Assembly (NCBI RefSeq): GCF_008831285.2
Contig: NC_045150.1
Location: forward strand, 556,001 to 620,000
Length of the DNA stretch: 64,000 nucleotides
Direction: 5' to 3'
Origin: Nymphaea colorata
Lineage: Eukaryota > Streptophyta > Magnoliopsida > Nymphaeales > Nymphaeaceae
The notes below the pieces were generated by a model, which saw only the letters and a program-made list of their open reading frames with translations, ran no database searches and had not been told where the DNA came from. Made by a program: the position numbers and the translations under genes. Below, piece after piece: positions 47,301 to 59,904 of the stretch; position 1 is the first letter of the stretch; every line of letters starts with the position of its first letter.

Positions 47301-50300
47301 ATTCTGTTGTAGAAAAATAACGACCATAAATCTTATGAAAATTTTAGTCATTCAAGCTTTATAAATCCCTGTCCATGCGTCAAAATTGACCAATTCAAGG
47401 TGATGACTGCTACAAAATAAATCATATAGATCATCTGTCTGTGGTTATTGTATGCAAAAATGGAATGGACACAAGTAGGACCCTATTTATTCACTTGCAT
47501 ATTTCAGTTCATGACTCTTCCTGCGTACATGTGTGTGTTATTATTTTAATCCCTAAATGGTGAGAAGATTTTAAGGAATGGAGTAGGGACATGCATACCA
47601 AATGCACATACAATGTGTTCAATTATCAAAAAACAGAATTTGCAAATGATCGGCTAACTGACACAAACATAAGTACATCCACATGATCAATCATGGCAAC
47701 CAAAATATGGCAAGGAAAACAAGGATAATTTTGTCCATTTTTCATAAAATAACCATGAATTGATGAACCGTATGATGCATTTTGCAACAAACATCACATT
47801 GAATTGCTCAATTTTGATGCATAGACAGATTTCACAAAGAACTGAAATCCAATGTCTCAAAATTTTCACAGATATCCATTCTCCAAAAGTCGTTATGTTC
47901 AATAAAGAATATGGTTTAAGTCAATCTTAAGCAAGTGGGCCATGACGAGCACACACTTTGGGAAATAGATATACATATATAAATATATAAGTGAATGATA
48001 CACTTAAAATTGATACTCGCATGCCCACCAGTCACTTTTCCTTCATAAAGTGCCATGGGTAGCCTTCTATAAAGTAAGACTAAGTGATAGGCATGGTAGG
48101 CACCATTTTTGTGGCCACAATATGGGAAAAGACAGTACAAAAAGATTCAATAAAGAAAGTTTAAGAGTTTTTCCCAAGTTCTTCCCAAGACTAATAAGCA
48201 ATTTCAAATCCATCCTTGCCCTATTGCAATTGACAAACCCTACCTGCTTGGCCAAATCAGTTCTTTGGACTGACATGTCATTTTAAAACTGTTCTTTTCA
48301 AAAAAGTAACAAAACTATCCTTATCAAAGAAAGAAAATGAACTAATAAATGGCATGCAAGTACTTTGAAATGACAAACCTATGCTGCTAAAGTGCATCAC
48401 AATGATAAGCTGCTAAGTGCTTGACAGTGCTGCAAACAGTGATTAAAGTAACAAGAGAATGGCTTTAACTAAAAGTACAAATACCAATGATGGATTTGTC
48501 ACCCAAAAAAGGCAGGCATGATTGTCATCACTTATCAATACAGAAAAAATTTGGAGATGTCCCAAAGTATAAACCAAATGAATAATGTCAGTGCAAGTTA
48601 TTTAAACTAAATCAGGGAAGCAACAGGACATCAATGAACATGCTTGAATGCCAAAAATTGCTTACTTTCCTGAAACAGAGACTGCAGAGTCAAATATTGC
48701 AGATCCCATTGGTCCTACTTTTGTCTTTTGCAGTTTTACATTATCGCATGCAAGGTCCAACCTCAAAATCCTCCTTTCACCAATCAAGCCAAATTTCTGC
48801 CCTTGACAAACAAAAATATGGTCATTATTGGCAACCTGGCAGCTAAATAAGAAAATGTGAAATACTTAAAGAGAATAGGCTGAATTGCCATTAGCAAACA
48901 AGTAGGCTAAAAAGACCCATACTTCCTACAAAATCTAAAAGCGGTGCAATAAAGTATGACAAAATCAAAGAAAAAAATTGACAAGATAGGCCATTACCAT
49001 TTGGAAATAAATGTTGAAAAGGTTAAGCTAAGCCACATAAAAGCTTGGCAAACAAGTTTGTCTCGCTACAATATGCTATCTACATAACATAGATGTAAAA
49101 GGTAAATCTCAAAAAGAACTCGTTCTTTTGAGCAAAGAAGGTTGATATGATGGGCAGTAGCCATGGTTTACTTCTAGGCACTGCTATCTTTAACAACCCT
49201 AGGCACTCGGTTGTTCACCTAAGCTAGCTGTTCATAGAGGTCCAGCCAGTTCAAAACATCTAGGCCATTGTTTTAGGCTCTCAGCACTAAACAGCCTGGA
49301 CTTTTTGTTATCTTTAACCTAAACCTTTTCTTCTTTCCTTTTCTCCTGCTGCCTGTTTGCTTCTTCTTTTGTTCTTGTGTAGATTTTTCTTGCCTCAATT
49401 CTTTTCTATATTGCATAATGGTTAGCATTACAAGTAGGTGTCTCTATGTGTGTATCATGAAGAAAGACCTGGAAGTTGTGATGAATATGTTGAACACTAA
49501 TGTTCCTTTTTTCACAGTAATTAAGAAATCTGAAGTTTTCATTTAGTTTTGCAGGTGTCAAAAATTAGCATCAGACATTTATCAATTGACTTTTAGGTAT
49601 ATATCTTGAGTCGCAACAAGAACGAGAGCCAAGCTTCTTGGGCATACTTGGAGGGACTCGTGCAACATGCTTTATTTTCAATCTCAACTTTGTGTCATTT
49701 TTATTAAATTTACAGCATACTCAGACATGAGGAGAAGAGAAGAGAAGAGGAAATGTTAGGACAGGAACAACAGGCATGATTTTGAATGCATATCATGGTG
49801 TGATTCTTATCCTTTTACAGTAATCCTGTTTCTAAATTACATAAATGCCCCATTAAGCAACTCGCTCACAAAGATAAAGTACCATCCTCCTACTTGGACT
49901 ACTCACTTTGAGCAGCAGCTCGTAAACTGTTTATGCCAAGTTCATGCAGACAACAGAACATAGTGACACATGAATCCAATACTAACTAGTCAAATGCGGT
50001 CCTAATAGGTCTCTATTTGTGACATACAATGAATGCTCTTTGTCTCCAGCATTGTCTAAGATTCTATAAAGACAAAGAAGCAAAAGAATCAACAAGGCGG
50101 AATATGCATAGCCCTCTTTCCTGACCTGAGTCTGTTTACAGTTTACATTATGCAACCAGTACAATCTGCAAGAATTGCAAGGAGGCCACTGCTAAATAGA
50201 GGGGGCAGAAAACACAAAGCCCAACGTTATGATACACAAAATCCAAAAGAAAATGCAAACTTCATTTGCAATGAAAGACAATATAACAATAGAAACAAGA

Positions 50301-53300
50301 AGCCATTTGTAACGGAAATGTTTTTTATTAGTTCTCCAATGACATGCAGTCCATAACAAGGGAAAGATAAAGCCTTTAAAATGGAACCGTAGTATGCAGC
50401 ATACCTCAAAATACAAAGCACAGTCAGTCAAAATTAATTTTCCTGGCCAGCCAATGTTTTTGTCCCACTTTAATACAGGCTTCTTTTTGCTAGATCCAAC
50501 ACATAAAACAGATTCACCTGAAAGCAGGAGACTAGCATTCTCTCTACTTTGGTATGAGTCCCTTCCCTGGTGAACCCTGTCATGAAAGGAGAAGAAACTT
50601 TTGAGGTTATGAGATCTTTCACCAATAGCCAAGAAAGATTTTGCTACAAATCAAGTAGTTCATGTAGAATACATTAAACCTATATTTTCTCTCCTTACAT
50701 ATTAAACCAAAATGGAAAGAGATGAAAAGCTGAAAAGGTAGGCAGCACCATTTGATAGCATTGCCCTTTCCTTCTTTGGCTAAAGACTTACTACAAATGT
50801 AACATCACTGGTCTAGCAACCCCAAACCTCCCTTATAGCTTATTCCAGATGACCCAAGCATTCAACTGGGCAGGTCCTTATCCATCTCATAGTCTATTTG
50901 ACCTTAAAATCCTAAAAAGGTGGCCAAAACCAAAATACATGGTAAGCAAATTAAATATATATGTCTATTGATATTAACCATTTCCTATACAATTTCTAGC
51001 ATGCAATTTTCCATAGCATAAACAGTTATTTATTGCTATGACATCAATTTGTTCGACATTAAAAGTTGTTCCCTTGGCTGCAAGTTCCTCCTCCATCCTC
51101 TCCTTGGGTAGTCTATTATTGGACGAAGGAAACTTAATTGTGAAGAATAATTATAACACATAATTACTAATACTCAACCATGTGTCCAGAAGAGGCAGAC
51201 CAGCACTTTGAAACCCAGGCTTCTAAATTATCAACCATATACGTGTGTGCAGCACTCATTACCGATGTAAATACAATTGTGCACATAGTACCACCCCTCC
51301 CCCAGAACAGCAATACATACGAAGAACTGAAATAATGTTACTGCACTATGGCGAATCAAATACAAGTGCTCACAGATCTGAAAACTAATTTGAACAGACA
51401 AATATATGTTTCTAAAGGACATAAAATGAAATATAAGATCTATAACAAAGAGCTTGTCGGATGAGTGAACTATATTAATAAGCAAAGGTCTCTTCTTCAA
51501 CATACCAATGAATTAAAGTATTTCTTTCTTAAGGCTCAAAAACTTGAGAAAGTAGTTTAATGAAATTCACTGACCTAAGAGAAGAACAGTACTTTAATTA
51601 TAAATGAAGCCGATCAGACCACTGCAGTAATTAAGTCCAATAAAAATGAGGGACAGACCTTAGCAGTTCCGACAGGAATGATGTCCACAAATTCAAAGAT
51701 ATGCCCTGGCTATCTCCAGCAAGATTCTTGTAAAGATGATGAGCAGTTGATCTATCTGCTACCCCAGGAACACCAGGAGCTATGCGAATAAAGGCTTCTT
51801 CTCCAACAAGTTTCCCCTTAACCAGAAATTAAGGTAGATGGACTCATTTCAGATACTACGTTCTCTGTAGGTGCATCAACAGAAACCTAAAAGCTCATTT
51901 AATAAAGCTAAAATTTCATCTAAACATGCCAACATAACTTGAAGGATATGGCAAGCACTCAAATAAACACAACACATGCTGGCACACACATGAACATGAA
52001 AAGTCTTTTTGATGTACAAGAACTCAAGCAGACATGAGACAACTTTCCTATATCCTGCCATATATGTAACTATGCCACATGGGTGCAGTGTACAGCTACA
52101 GGTGCAGCAAAAAGCTTCGGTTGCTGTTTTGTACACACACACACACACACAGTGAGAGAGCAGTGGCATAACAGCGTAAGGAAACGCATAGAGAGAGAGA
52201 GTCAACAGAGGGCAACTATTGCTTTTTTCCCCAGAGAGTTGTTATACTTTTTCATTTTAAATTTTTGGATGAAAATAGACTCGGTCAAAGCTGATGGAGC
52301 CTACATTTGGCAAACATAGCCTGGTGCACAGCCAGGCTACATGCCAGCAGCAAATTCTCCGTTCACTTGAGTCCAGTTTGCACCCAAAGATGGACGGACA
52401 TAGTTGGGTGCAGTTGACAGCACCTGACACATAAGTGGCACACCAGCACCCAAGACCTGTTGAATCAGGTTTGGCATTCATTCTGGCATGTCCACGTGAC
52501 ATAGATAGAAAAGAACTCTGATGTTTCAGTATAGTGCAAAAAAAAAAAAAACACACACACACACAACAAATATAGAAAAAAAAAACTAATAATTTAGGCT
52601 TGATGCATAGACACATACACAAAATAATTTCACAAAAAGGACAAGACAAGAAAGAGAGGATGAACTGTAGAAGATAAAGACAAAATCAATTCATTTCAAG
52701 TTTCTCAGTTAAAATAATGAAGTTTATGGCAGTAGATCACCCAGATTGTCTGACTTAACCAACTGTTTAGATAGTCAAACTCCCTCACAGCATTGGGCAG
52801 CCTTAAGCGTGCTTTTGACTGCCTAGGATGTTACTTGGTTCCAATACTTGTTGCATAAAAAATAGGTATTGAGACATTTTCAATAACAATGGTAACTGAA
52901 TCGTTGAATTATCTCCTCACACAAAGCACAATGTCAACGTAAACAATACCTGAAGAGAATTGTGCTTTGGAACACCAGAAATATCATTTTCTTTCTCATA
53001 CGGATGCTCCCATGCAAGCATAGTTATGAAGATAAGCCTCTGAAATGCAGGTTCCTGTAAAAAGACTTGGAAGTATTCCACCACTGTCAGGTAAAATATC
53101 ATGGTGCCATATGCAAGGTAATCATATTTTTAATGTAGCCTCTGAAGACAAATTTTTACAGAAAAGCAATTGGGTCATGCATGTCTAATCAATTCTACCC
53201 TCTACATGTTTTCCATTCATCTTCATTTGAGCATGCCCAAATTACAGAGCTCTAAATCATTCAACAACCTTTTATGTTTAAATGACGTTATAACTTATAT

Positions 53301-56300
53301 ATCAGTTTTTCTTTGAAAAAAGATAGTTAAAGAAAATCTGTCCCAAGTCACTAGGTTTGGAAACATTGGTTCTAGTCGCTACCCCAGTATAAATGCTCTT
53401 TATTTTGATTAATGCAGAGTCATATTGAATACTATGAAAAATTTTCGTTGATTTTTTTCCTTGTGTCAAAACGATCAAACATGCAATTGAACATACTCAA
53501 CCAAATGGTTTCTTGTTTCATGCTAAAATACCACGTGTTCAGAGATGTAATATTCCTGGAAATCTCGGAAGTTTTAAAACATTGAAAAATATGAAATGTT
53601 GAGGAAACGTGCTGCTTTGGTATTTAAAGTTTTATGTATTTTGGAATTTAATATTAGGTAGCTTTCTGAATTTTTAAAATTCTGTTGGACTCTTTATGTA
53701 AAGGGTTAAACATAACCCTAATCCTTATTTAGTCTAATGGAAAAGGAGCAGCCCATAGATTGGAGACTGCTACCAATTCTCTCCTCCTTCCTCACGTTCT
53801 TCTCTTCTCCCTCTTCTCCACCTCTCTACGCAAGGGTATCAGAGCCTCGGATCTAGGACTGTGCCATCTAGGGTTTCACGTGGCTTCCCTCCTATCTTTT
53901 CTCATCCCTTCATTCAAGAAAAGGTTGGACGTCTAAAGTTGTTGCTGCCTTCAAAAGATACGGTGGGACTGCTTGATGAAAAGGGGTTGATCACATTCTA
54001 CATGTAGAGACGTGATCTGCACCCTATGTTGCTGTCAAAGTCTGGATGTTGTTGAAGAACCTAATCGGATGAAGTTGACAAGTTGTTGTCTTTGTTCAGA
54101 TTTGAATGTCGAAGTGTATCAGATCTAACGCAGGTGATGTTGTTGACAAACAGTTGAAGTTGATCAAATTTCAATGTCGCAGAATATATCAGATTTGACT
54201 CAATTGATGTCGTTAAAAAAAAAAAAAAAAAATCAGACCAGAGAACGTCTAATCTGCTTGGCTGTGTGGTGCAGAGTTGATTCTCAGTCAAAATGGAGCA
54301 GGTTTGTCTTGAAATCTGATTGCAATAAGCCAGTGAATGTCGTTTATATTCAGTCTGTTGTAGGTTGGTGTTGAAATCTGGCTGAAAAATTTTGTGCTTC
54401 CTAGTATATATCATATCTGTCATGGGCTTTTATAGTTATCTATTTTCGTGGTTCTGGTTTTGTGATTCTAACATGGCGGCCAACAGATCTATACAACTTG
54501 ATAGAACTGAATCTGGAAATCAGCACATAGAGGCTGATGTTGAGTACAAAGCTTTTTCAAATTCATTCTCATTTGGATCTACTATCAAACTTGATGGAGC
54601 CAACTATGATGCATGGGCTAGAACCTTCATGTTGTCAGTCGTTGGACATGGAAAGAAATATATATTGGAAGGACATGGAAAGAAATATATATTGGAAGAA
54701 GATGAACCAGTTGAAAAGACTGGTAAATATGCACGGTCGGAGGAAGAAAACAACATTATTAGTATTTGGCTTATGAATAGCACTCAGCCCCACATTGCAG
54801 CAAAGCTTTGTTATTATAATACAACCAAAGATATGTGGAATTCTCTTTGGCAGACATATTCTCAAGATAAAAACATCAGCAAAATTTTACAGGTTCAGCA
54901 AAAATTGTTACAAATGCAGCAAGGTGATTTGGATTTGATGGAATACTTTACAAAGTTAAAGTTCACTTATGAAAAGATGAACTCCTTCAAACCGCCATGT
55001 AAGCATTGTTTCAAATCTCACATGGAGCAAATGATTGTTGTTAAATTTCTTGCTGGACTATCTTCTGATTATTCTGCATCTAAGGCTCAAATGCTTACAG
55101 GTTCAGATTTTCCTGATCTTGATGAGGCCTTCAATAGACTAAACAGATTGGTTGTTACTCTTCCTCCATCCTCGAACAACTCACAGCCTTCTGCCCTTGC
55201 CTCATTTGGAGGAGGGACAAGTGGAATATACTCTTCTCGTGGTAGAGGAAGAGGCTGAGGTCCTGGAGGACGTGGAAGACTTCAATGCACATATTGTGGT
55301 CGTCTTGGTCACTTAGAGGATAGGTGTTGGAACAACGTTGGTAAACCTAACTCATCCACTTCTTTGACTGTGACATCTTCATCCAGTTCTACTCCAAACA
55401 CACAGTCTATCAGTATAGCTCCTAAGACGAATCTCACTGTTGCTTCAGTAGATGCTACATCTCTTAATAAGTCCAGCTGAAATTGATTTAATTATGGAGC
55501 ATAGATCAAATGTTACTCCTTCTACCTCATCGGCATCTACAGATGTCACAAATTCAACATACTCTGCAGGTAAAGCTACTTCTAAATATTGTTGGATAAT
55601 TGATTATGGAGCATCTAAACACTTTTGTGAAAATACTAGTATTTCAAACCTGCAAAAATTTGATTCACCTCAGCATGTTCGATTGGCGGATGGAAGACTA
55701 TCGCCAGTAGAAGGACATAGAGATGTTTATCTTTCTCCATCTTTGCATGTTCATGATGTGCTATATACTCCTGAATTCTCAAAGAATTTGTTATCTGTAA
55801 GCAAACTAACTAAAGAGATGAATTGCAAAGTTATTTTGACTCGGGTACTTGTGTATTTCAGGATCTATCAACTAGGAGCAAGATTGGTGGAGGTCATGGG
55901 ATAGATAAAATATACATCTTGGATACATCTGATAAGGAGGCGTCATTCTTAGTTTATTCTTCTTCAAGTGCCTTCCAGTGGCATCTCAGATTGGGTCATC
56001 CATCATTGCCTAAACTTCGGCTGCTATGTCCTCAGATTTCTTCCACGACGTCTATCGAATGTGAAGCTTGTCAACTGGGCAAGCATAGTCATACTTCCTT
56101 TCTATCGAGTCAAAGTCAGTCTAGTCAAAGTGTATTTGATTTAGTTCATGTTGATGTTTGGGGGCCTAGTCAGGTTCCAAGTCAGTTGTCGTCTCGTTAT
56201 TATCTTTCTATTGTTGATGATTTTTCTCATGTCACTTGGGTGTTTCTGATGAAAGACAGAACTGAAGCTCCTTGTATCTTGAAATCTTTCATATTGGAAA

Positions 56301-59300
56301 TAAAAACTCAATTTAATTCTTGTGTCAAGGTTGTTCGCACTGACAATGCTCTCGAGTTTAAATCTTCTCATTTACATCAATTATATAAATCCCATGGTAT
56401 TGTGCCACATTTTACCTGCCCTCACACATCTCAACAAAATGATGTAGTTGAAAGAAAACATCGTCATTTGTTGGATGTAGCCCGCACAATCATGATTCAA
56501 TCTCATATGCCTTCCAAATTTTGGGGAGATGCAATTTTGACCGCATGTTACCTAATAAATAGAATGACATCATCTTTCATAGACAACAAGATTCCAATTC
56601 AAATTCTCTACCCAAATAGAGCTTTATTTTCTTTACCCCCACGTATACTTGGGTGTACATGCTTTGTACATAAACTTGGTCCCAATCGAGATACATTAGT
56701 TGCACAAGCAAGTAAATGTGTATTTGTGGGATACTCTAAAAATCAAAAGGGGTATCGATGCCTAGATCCTATATCTAATTGAGAGTTTGTCAGTGTCAAT
56801 GTAACCTTTCTCGAGTCGTCTCCATTCTTTCCTGCAAGTCCTTCATATCCAAAATATGAGATGCCCTCTTCTGTTCCACTTCCAATTCCTCTAATTCCAC
56901 TTGAGTCTCTTCCTTTTTCATCATCACCCACCTGTTCCACTCCCTCGATTCCACGGTTTAAAGATCCTCCTCTCACATATTCAAGAAGGAATCCATCATC
57001 TAATGACCTCGCACCATCTTGCTCTTGGGAGGTAAGTAGTTCTGAATTACATGACATGCCTGAGTGTTCTCTTGATGCTTCTGTTCCTGATGAACTACCT
57101 ATTGCACTGCGTAAAGGGATTAGACAATGCACAATTCATCCTCTTTCTAAGTTTGTTAGTACAACTCATGTGGGAGCTCATATGTGCAAATTTATTGATG
57201 TCTTGTTAGCTACATCCATTCTTATTTCACATGAACAAGCTATGTTGGACTCTAAGTGGTACCAGGCTATGAAGGAAGAGATGGATCCTCTAATATCTCG
57301 TCACACTTGGAATCTCGTTAAACCTCCTTTTGGGGCAGATATTGTTGGCTCGAAATGGGTCTTCACTATCAAGTACAACTCAGATGGTACAGTTGAGCGC
57401 TACAAGGCACGCTTGGTAGCAAAAGAGTACACACAGACATATGGTATTGACTTCTTTGAAACTTTCTCTCCTATGGCACGTTTAGGCACTAGATGACTCA
57501 TTATATCTGTTGCAGTTCATTATGGTTAGAACATGTACCAACTCGATGTTAAAAATGTCTTTCTGTATGAGGATTTATCTGAAGTAGTTTATATGCAGCA
57601 ACCACCCGGCTTTGAGAAACAGGCGGAGTGTACCAAGGTATGTTTGTTAAAGAAGGTTATATATGGTTTCAAACAGACCTAGAGCATGGTTTCAGAAGTT
57701 GTGTGACGTTGTATCTAAGTTTGAATTTCAGAGATCGCCTTTAGATCATTCATTGTTCATAAAAAGAACTTCAAGAGGTATAGTTGTTATAGTGATATAT
57801 GTGGATGATATTATTTTAACTAGTGACAATGAACAAGAAATAAAGACACAAAGAAGTATTTACAACAACATTTTGTTACTAAAGACCTTGGCTCTCTACG
57901 TTACTTCTTGGGGATAAAAGTGGCAAGAAGTAAAGAAGGTTTAGTTCTTTCTTAAAGAAAATATGTTCTTGATTTGCTACACGAAACAAGTATGATTGGA
58001 ACTAAACCAGCATCTATTCCTATGAATTCTCGCACTCACTTATATGATGACAAATCTGAACCTGTTGATAGCAAATCATAGCAGCCTCTCATTGGAAAGC
58101 TACTATATGTAACGATTACTAGACCTGATATATCTTTTATTGTGGGAAAACTAAGCCAGTTTATGGATAAGCCAAGAAAAGCCCATTGGGATGCAGCTAA
58201 ATTATTATTGAAATTTCTAAAAGGTTCCCTGGGAAAGGGCCTATTATTTAGAAGAAGCAATTCAGATAGAAGCTTATTTTGATGCAGATTATGCAGGCTC
58301 AATTGATGATAGAAAGTCCACTACGGGATTCTGTATATTTGTTGGTGGCAACTTAGTCTCTTGGAGAAGTAAAAAACAAGTTGTTGTTGTTCGATCTAGT
58401 GCAGGGTCGGAATATCAAGTCATAGCCCAAACAGCCACTGAAATCACGTGGGTGAGAGGCATGCTAAAAGTTCTTAGAATTCAGATAGAATTGCCTATAA
58501 AAATGCAATGTGATAATAAAGCGGCTACTTATATAGCAAATAATCTGGTCTTCCACGAACGGACCAAGCATATTGAAGTTGATTGTCATTACATTAGAGA
58601 CTTGGTCCAAGCAGGGATTATTTCTACTGAGTATGTTGTTTCCAAAGACCAACGTGCAGATATATTTATCAAAGCTCTTCAGATATCCAATTTAATGAAG
58701 TGTTGTAGCAAGCTGAGCATAATAGACATCTATGCTTTAGCTTGAGGGGGAGTGTTGAGGAGCTTTGGTATTTAAAGTTTTATATATTTTGGAATTTAAT
58801 ATTAGGTAGCTTTCTGAATTTTTAAAATTCTGTTGTACTCTTTATGTAAAGGGTTAAACATAACCCTAATCCTTATTTAGTCTAATGGAAAAGGAGCAGC
58901 CTACAGATTGGAGACTGCTAACAATTCTCTCCTCCTTCCTCACGTTCTACTCTTCTCCCTCTTCTCCACCTCTCTACGCAACATGAAATATAACAGAAAA
59001 TGTTACGACAATAGGCTCACTAATATGTCTCTTGTAACAAATAAAGAAGCAAGTAAAATCTTTTTAAAAAGCAAGTAAAGAAATCCTTTTGAAAATATAG
59101 AAGAACTAAAATGATAAAAATCACAGGCTGAAAATTTGAAAAAAGAGACTTCTTAGTATTTTCAGGAAAGAACTTGAAATACCACAAAATAATATCATCA
59201 TTGTTTCATTTCTGGGTGATATTTTAAAATTATCCGGACAATTTGCTGATAGCTGGATTGAAAATGGTAAAAGTATCAGGATATTTTCAAAAAATTGGAT

Positions 59301-59904
59301 GGACAGTGTCCCATTTTCACCATACGTTAATACTACACATACATAATTGTGTAATAAGTTAATAACTAAAGGGTAACATGGCTCTCTTAAACCCTGAGGA
59401 ACTTAGTGCACGTGGTTGGGCCAGCAGCTGCTAGGAAGTCAATTGCTGCTTCGATTTTGGTGGTTGCCAGCCCTTTGCTCTTGCCGATGCATGCTACAAC
59501 CCTTTGGGGCAGGGGAGCAGCCTTGGGGTTTTACACCACCAAGCAAGTGACCGAAGCCCTAAACCTAGGGTGGTTTCCCCACGTAAATGAAGAAAAGAAA
59601 CATAGCTCTCTTAAAGCAACAAACAGAGAATATGTGGCGATAAAGCCACAAAATAGTTTGTGTAAACGGGTAAATAAACTTTATAATCTTGCCACTAGAG
59701 TATCACCTAATCACATTAAGTCCCAGATACATCTCATTCAGTTTAGATTCACATACCTTCAAAGAAGGATGAACTTCAGAGTTGTCCCTTGACAAGTATC
59801 TAAAGCAGCAATATTCAATTAGGTTACGAGCATCACTACAAACTGATTCAGGAGCAAGTGCCTCAAATATTTTCTGCATTTTTCTCCCACTTAAGCCATT
59901 CAAC
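41322..59904 (-). CDS. DUF639 family protein, nine exons, 5' end not found
   Basis: Exons in transcript order: 59904-59757, 53054-52950, 51816-51659, 50576-50405, 48796-48666, 46849-46162, 44486-44374, 43645-43390 and 41621-41322 (stop TAG or its equivalent at the end). Every intron is GT-AG and phases agree at all eight junctions, giving 689 codons. Motifs in order: [136 protein letters not shown] and [18 protein letters not shown]. The last three exons hold several hydrophobic, probably membrane-spanning segments. It matches the plant family of Arabidopsis At5g23390, whose role is unknown. The first exon begins in mid-codon, so one or more 5' exons lie upstream, perhaps beyond the window. 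No stop or frameshift was found, so the gene looks intact. Confidence 0.88.
41622..43389 (-). other. DUF639 last intron (1.77 kb)
   Basis: It starts GTACAT and ends CCAG on the minus strand. It contains a run of AACG/TTTTTT motifs at about 42205-42345 (AAACGC followed by T- and A-runs, several times) and T-rich tracts near 42500-42530. No exon-like or transposon coding sequence was recognised. Confidence 0.7.
43646..44373 (-). other. DUF639 intron between exons 7 and 8
   Basis: GTAAAA to GCAG on the minus strand. A GA-rich stretch lies at 44234-44258. Nothing else was recognised. Confidence 0.65.
44487..46161 (-). other. DUF639 intron between exons 6 and 7
   Basis: GTATAT to GTAG on the minus strand. 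A GT microsatellite followed by a G-run lies at 46061-46098. The plus-strand open frame at 44907-45266 has no recognisable motif and lies within the intron, so I do not call it a gene. Confidence 0.65.
46850..48665 (-). other. DUF639 intron between exons 5 and 6
   Basis: GTAAGC to ACAG on the minus strand. It interrupts a lysine codon (phase 2). AT-rich; no repeat or coding sequence recognised. Confidence 0.65.
48797..50404 (-). other. DUF639 intron between exons 4 and 5
   Basis: GTATGC to GCAG on the minus strand, phase 0. A stretch near 49140-49330 has CCTAGGCACT-type repeats of unknown origin. Nothing else was recognised. Confidence 0.6.
50577..52949 (-). other. DUF639 introns around the 158 bp exon
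   Basis: Two introns flank exon 51816-51659: 51817-52949 (GTATTG to TTAAG) and 50577-51658 (GTCTGT to GACAG). AC microsatellites lie at 52133-52152 and 52543-52564, with an A-run at 52539-52551. The TAAG acceptor and GTCTGT donor are weaker than the others, but the encoded protein is continuous with the family. Confidence 0.65.
53592..53596. repeat. Copia-4 left target-site duplication (TGAAA)
   Basis: TGAAA precedes the 5' LTR and recurs exactly at 58984-58988 after the 3' LTR. The target is intron sequence of the DUF639 gene. Confidence 0.9.
53597..53833 (+). repeat. Copia-4 5' LTR
   Basis: It starts TGTTGAGGAAACGTGCTGC and has about 8 bp more than the 3' copy near this end. The expected CA terminus before the primer-binding site has been lost (CAAGGGTATC). 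The rest matches the 3' LTR closely. Confidence 0.9.
53837..53846 (+). promoter_or_regulatory. Copia-4 primer-binding site
   Basis: TATCAGAGCC, preceded by GGG where TGG is usual, right after the 5' LTR. It matches the initiator-methionine tRNA site used by the other copia elements here. Confidence 0.82.
54473..55455 (+). pseudogene. Copia-4 gag
   Basis: The frame starts at ATG 54473 (MAANRSIQL) and runs to a TGA at 55256. It carries a copia UBN2-type gag: [15 protein letters not shown], then [22 protein letters not shown], a [11 protein letters not shown] region and [10 protein letters not shown] 27 bp in-frame tandem duplication at 54644-54697 repeats GHGKKYILE. The TGA falls in an RGRG-G repeat where CGA would be expected, a change typical of CpG decay. 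Past it the same frame continues into a zinc knuckle ([14 protein letters not shown], about 55287-55328). Confidence 0.88.
55456..56785 (+). pseudogene. Copia-4 protease and integrase
   Basis: After a frame change near 55470 the frame carries a protease region ([11 protein letters not shown], about 55593-55625; the family has D-S-G-A, so Ser is Tyr). It continues to [13 protein letters not shown], with a second frame change near 55845. The next frame has the pre-integrase HHCC zinc region ([12 protein letters not shown], then [11 protein letters not shown]). The DDE core follows: [16 protein letters not shown] and VVERKHRH, so all three acidic residues are present. It ends at a TGA at 56780. 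Confidence 0.88.
56786..58745 (+). pseudogene. Copia-4 reverse transcriptase and RNase H
   Basis: The frame from about 56860 carries a Pro/Ser-rich linker and then [34 protein letters not shown], and a TGA near 57494. [10 protein letters not shown] and YGFKQT follow, with a frameshift near 57677, then RAWFQKL and the intact catalytic YVDD (about 57800-57811). RNase H pieces follow ([11 protein letters not shown] at 58318-58350; [27 protein letters not shown]; final stop near 58745). At least three frame breaks separate these pieces. Confidence 0.88.
58744..58752 (+). promoter_or_regulatory. Copia-4 polypurine tract
   Basis: GAGGGGGAG directly before the TG of the 3' LTR. Confidence 0.85.
58753..58983 (+). 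repeat. Copia-4 3' LTR
   Basis: 231 bp from TGTTGAGGAGC to CGCAACA, followed by the TGAAA target copy. Confidence 0.92.
58989..59756 (-). other. Remainder of the DUF639 intron right of Copia-4
   Basis: Intron sequence from the Copia-4 target site to the donor GTATGT of exon 59904-59757. An open frame at 59406-59792 overlaps the exon on the other strand and shows no known motif. Confidence 0.6.

Larger units (their letters stand above)
53597..58983 (+). mobile_element. Copia-4: full-length Ty1/copia element in a DUF639 intron
   Basis: Two LTRs of about 235 bp (TGTTGAGGA...AACA), a primer-binding site, a purine tract and an exact TGAAA duplication define the element. It runs antisense to the host gene. 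All copia domains are present in order: gag, zinc knuckle, protease, integrase, RT, RNase H. The frame is broken by a stop in gag and several frameshifts. Outside one 8 bp difference the LTRs differ at only about six places by eye, making it probably the youngest element whose two LTRs are both in the window. Confidence 0.94.

Noticed and set aside
59406-59792. 128-codon plus-strand open frame
   Set aside because: It overlaps a confirmed DUF639 exon on the other strand and has no known motif.
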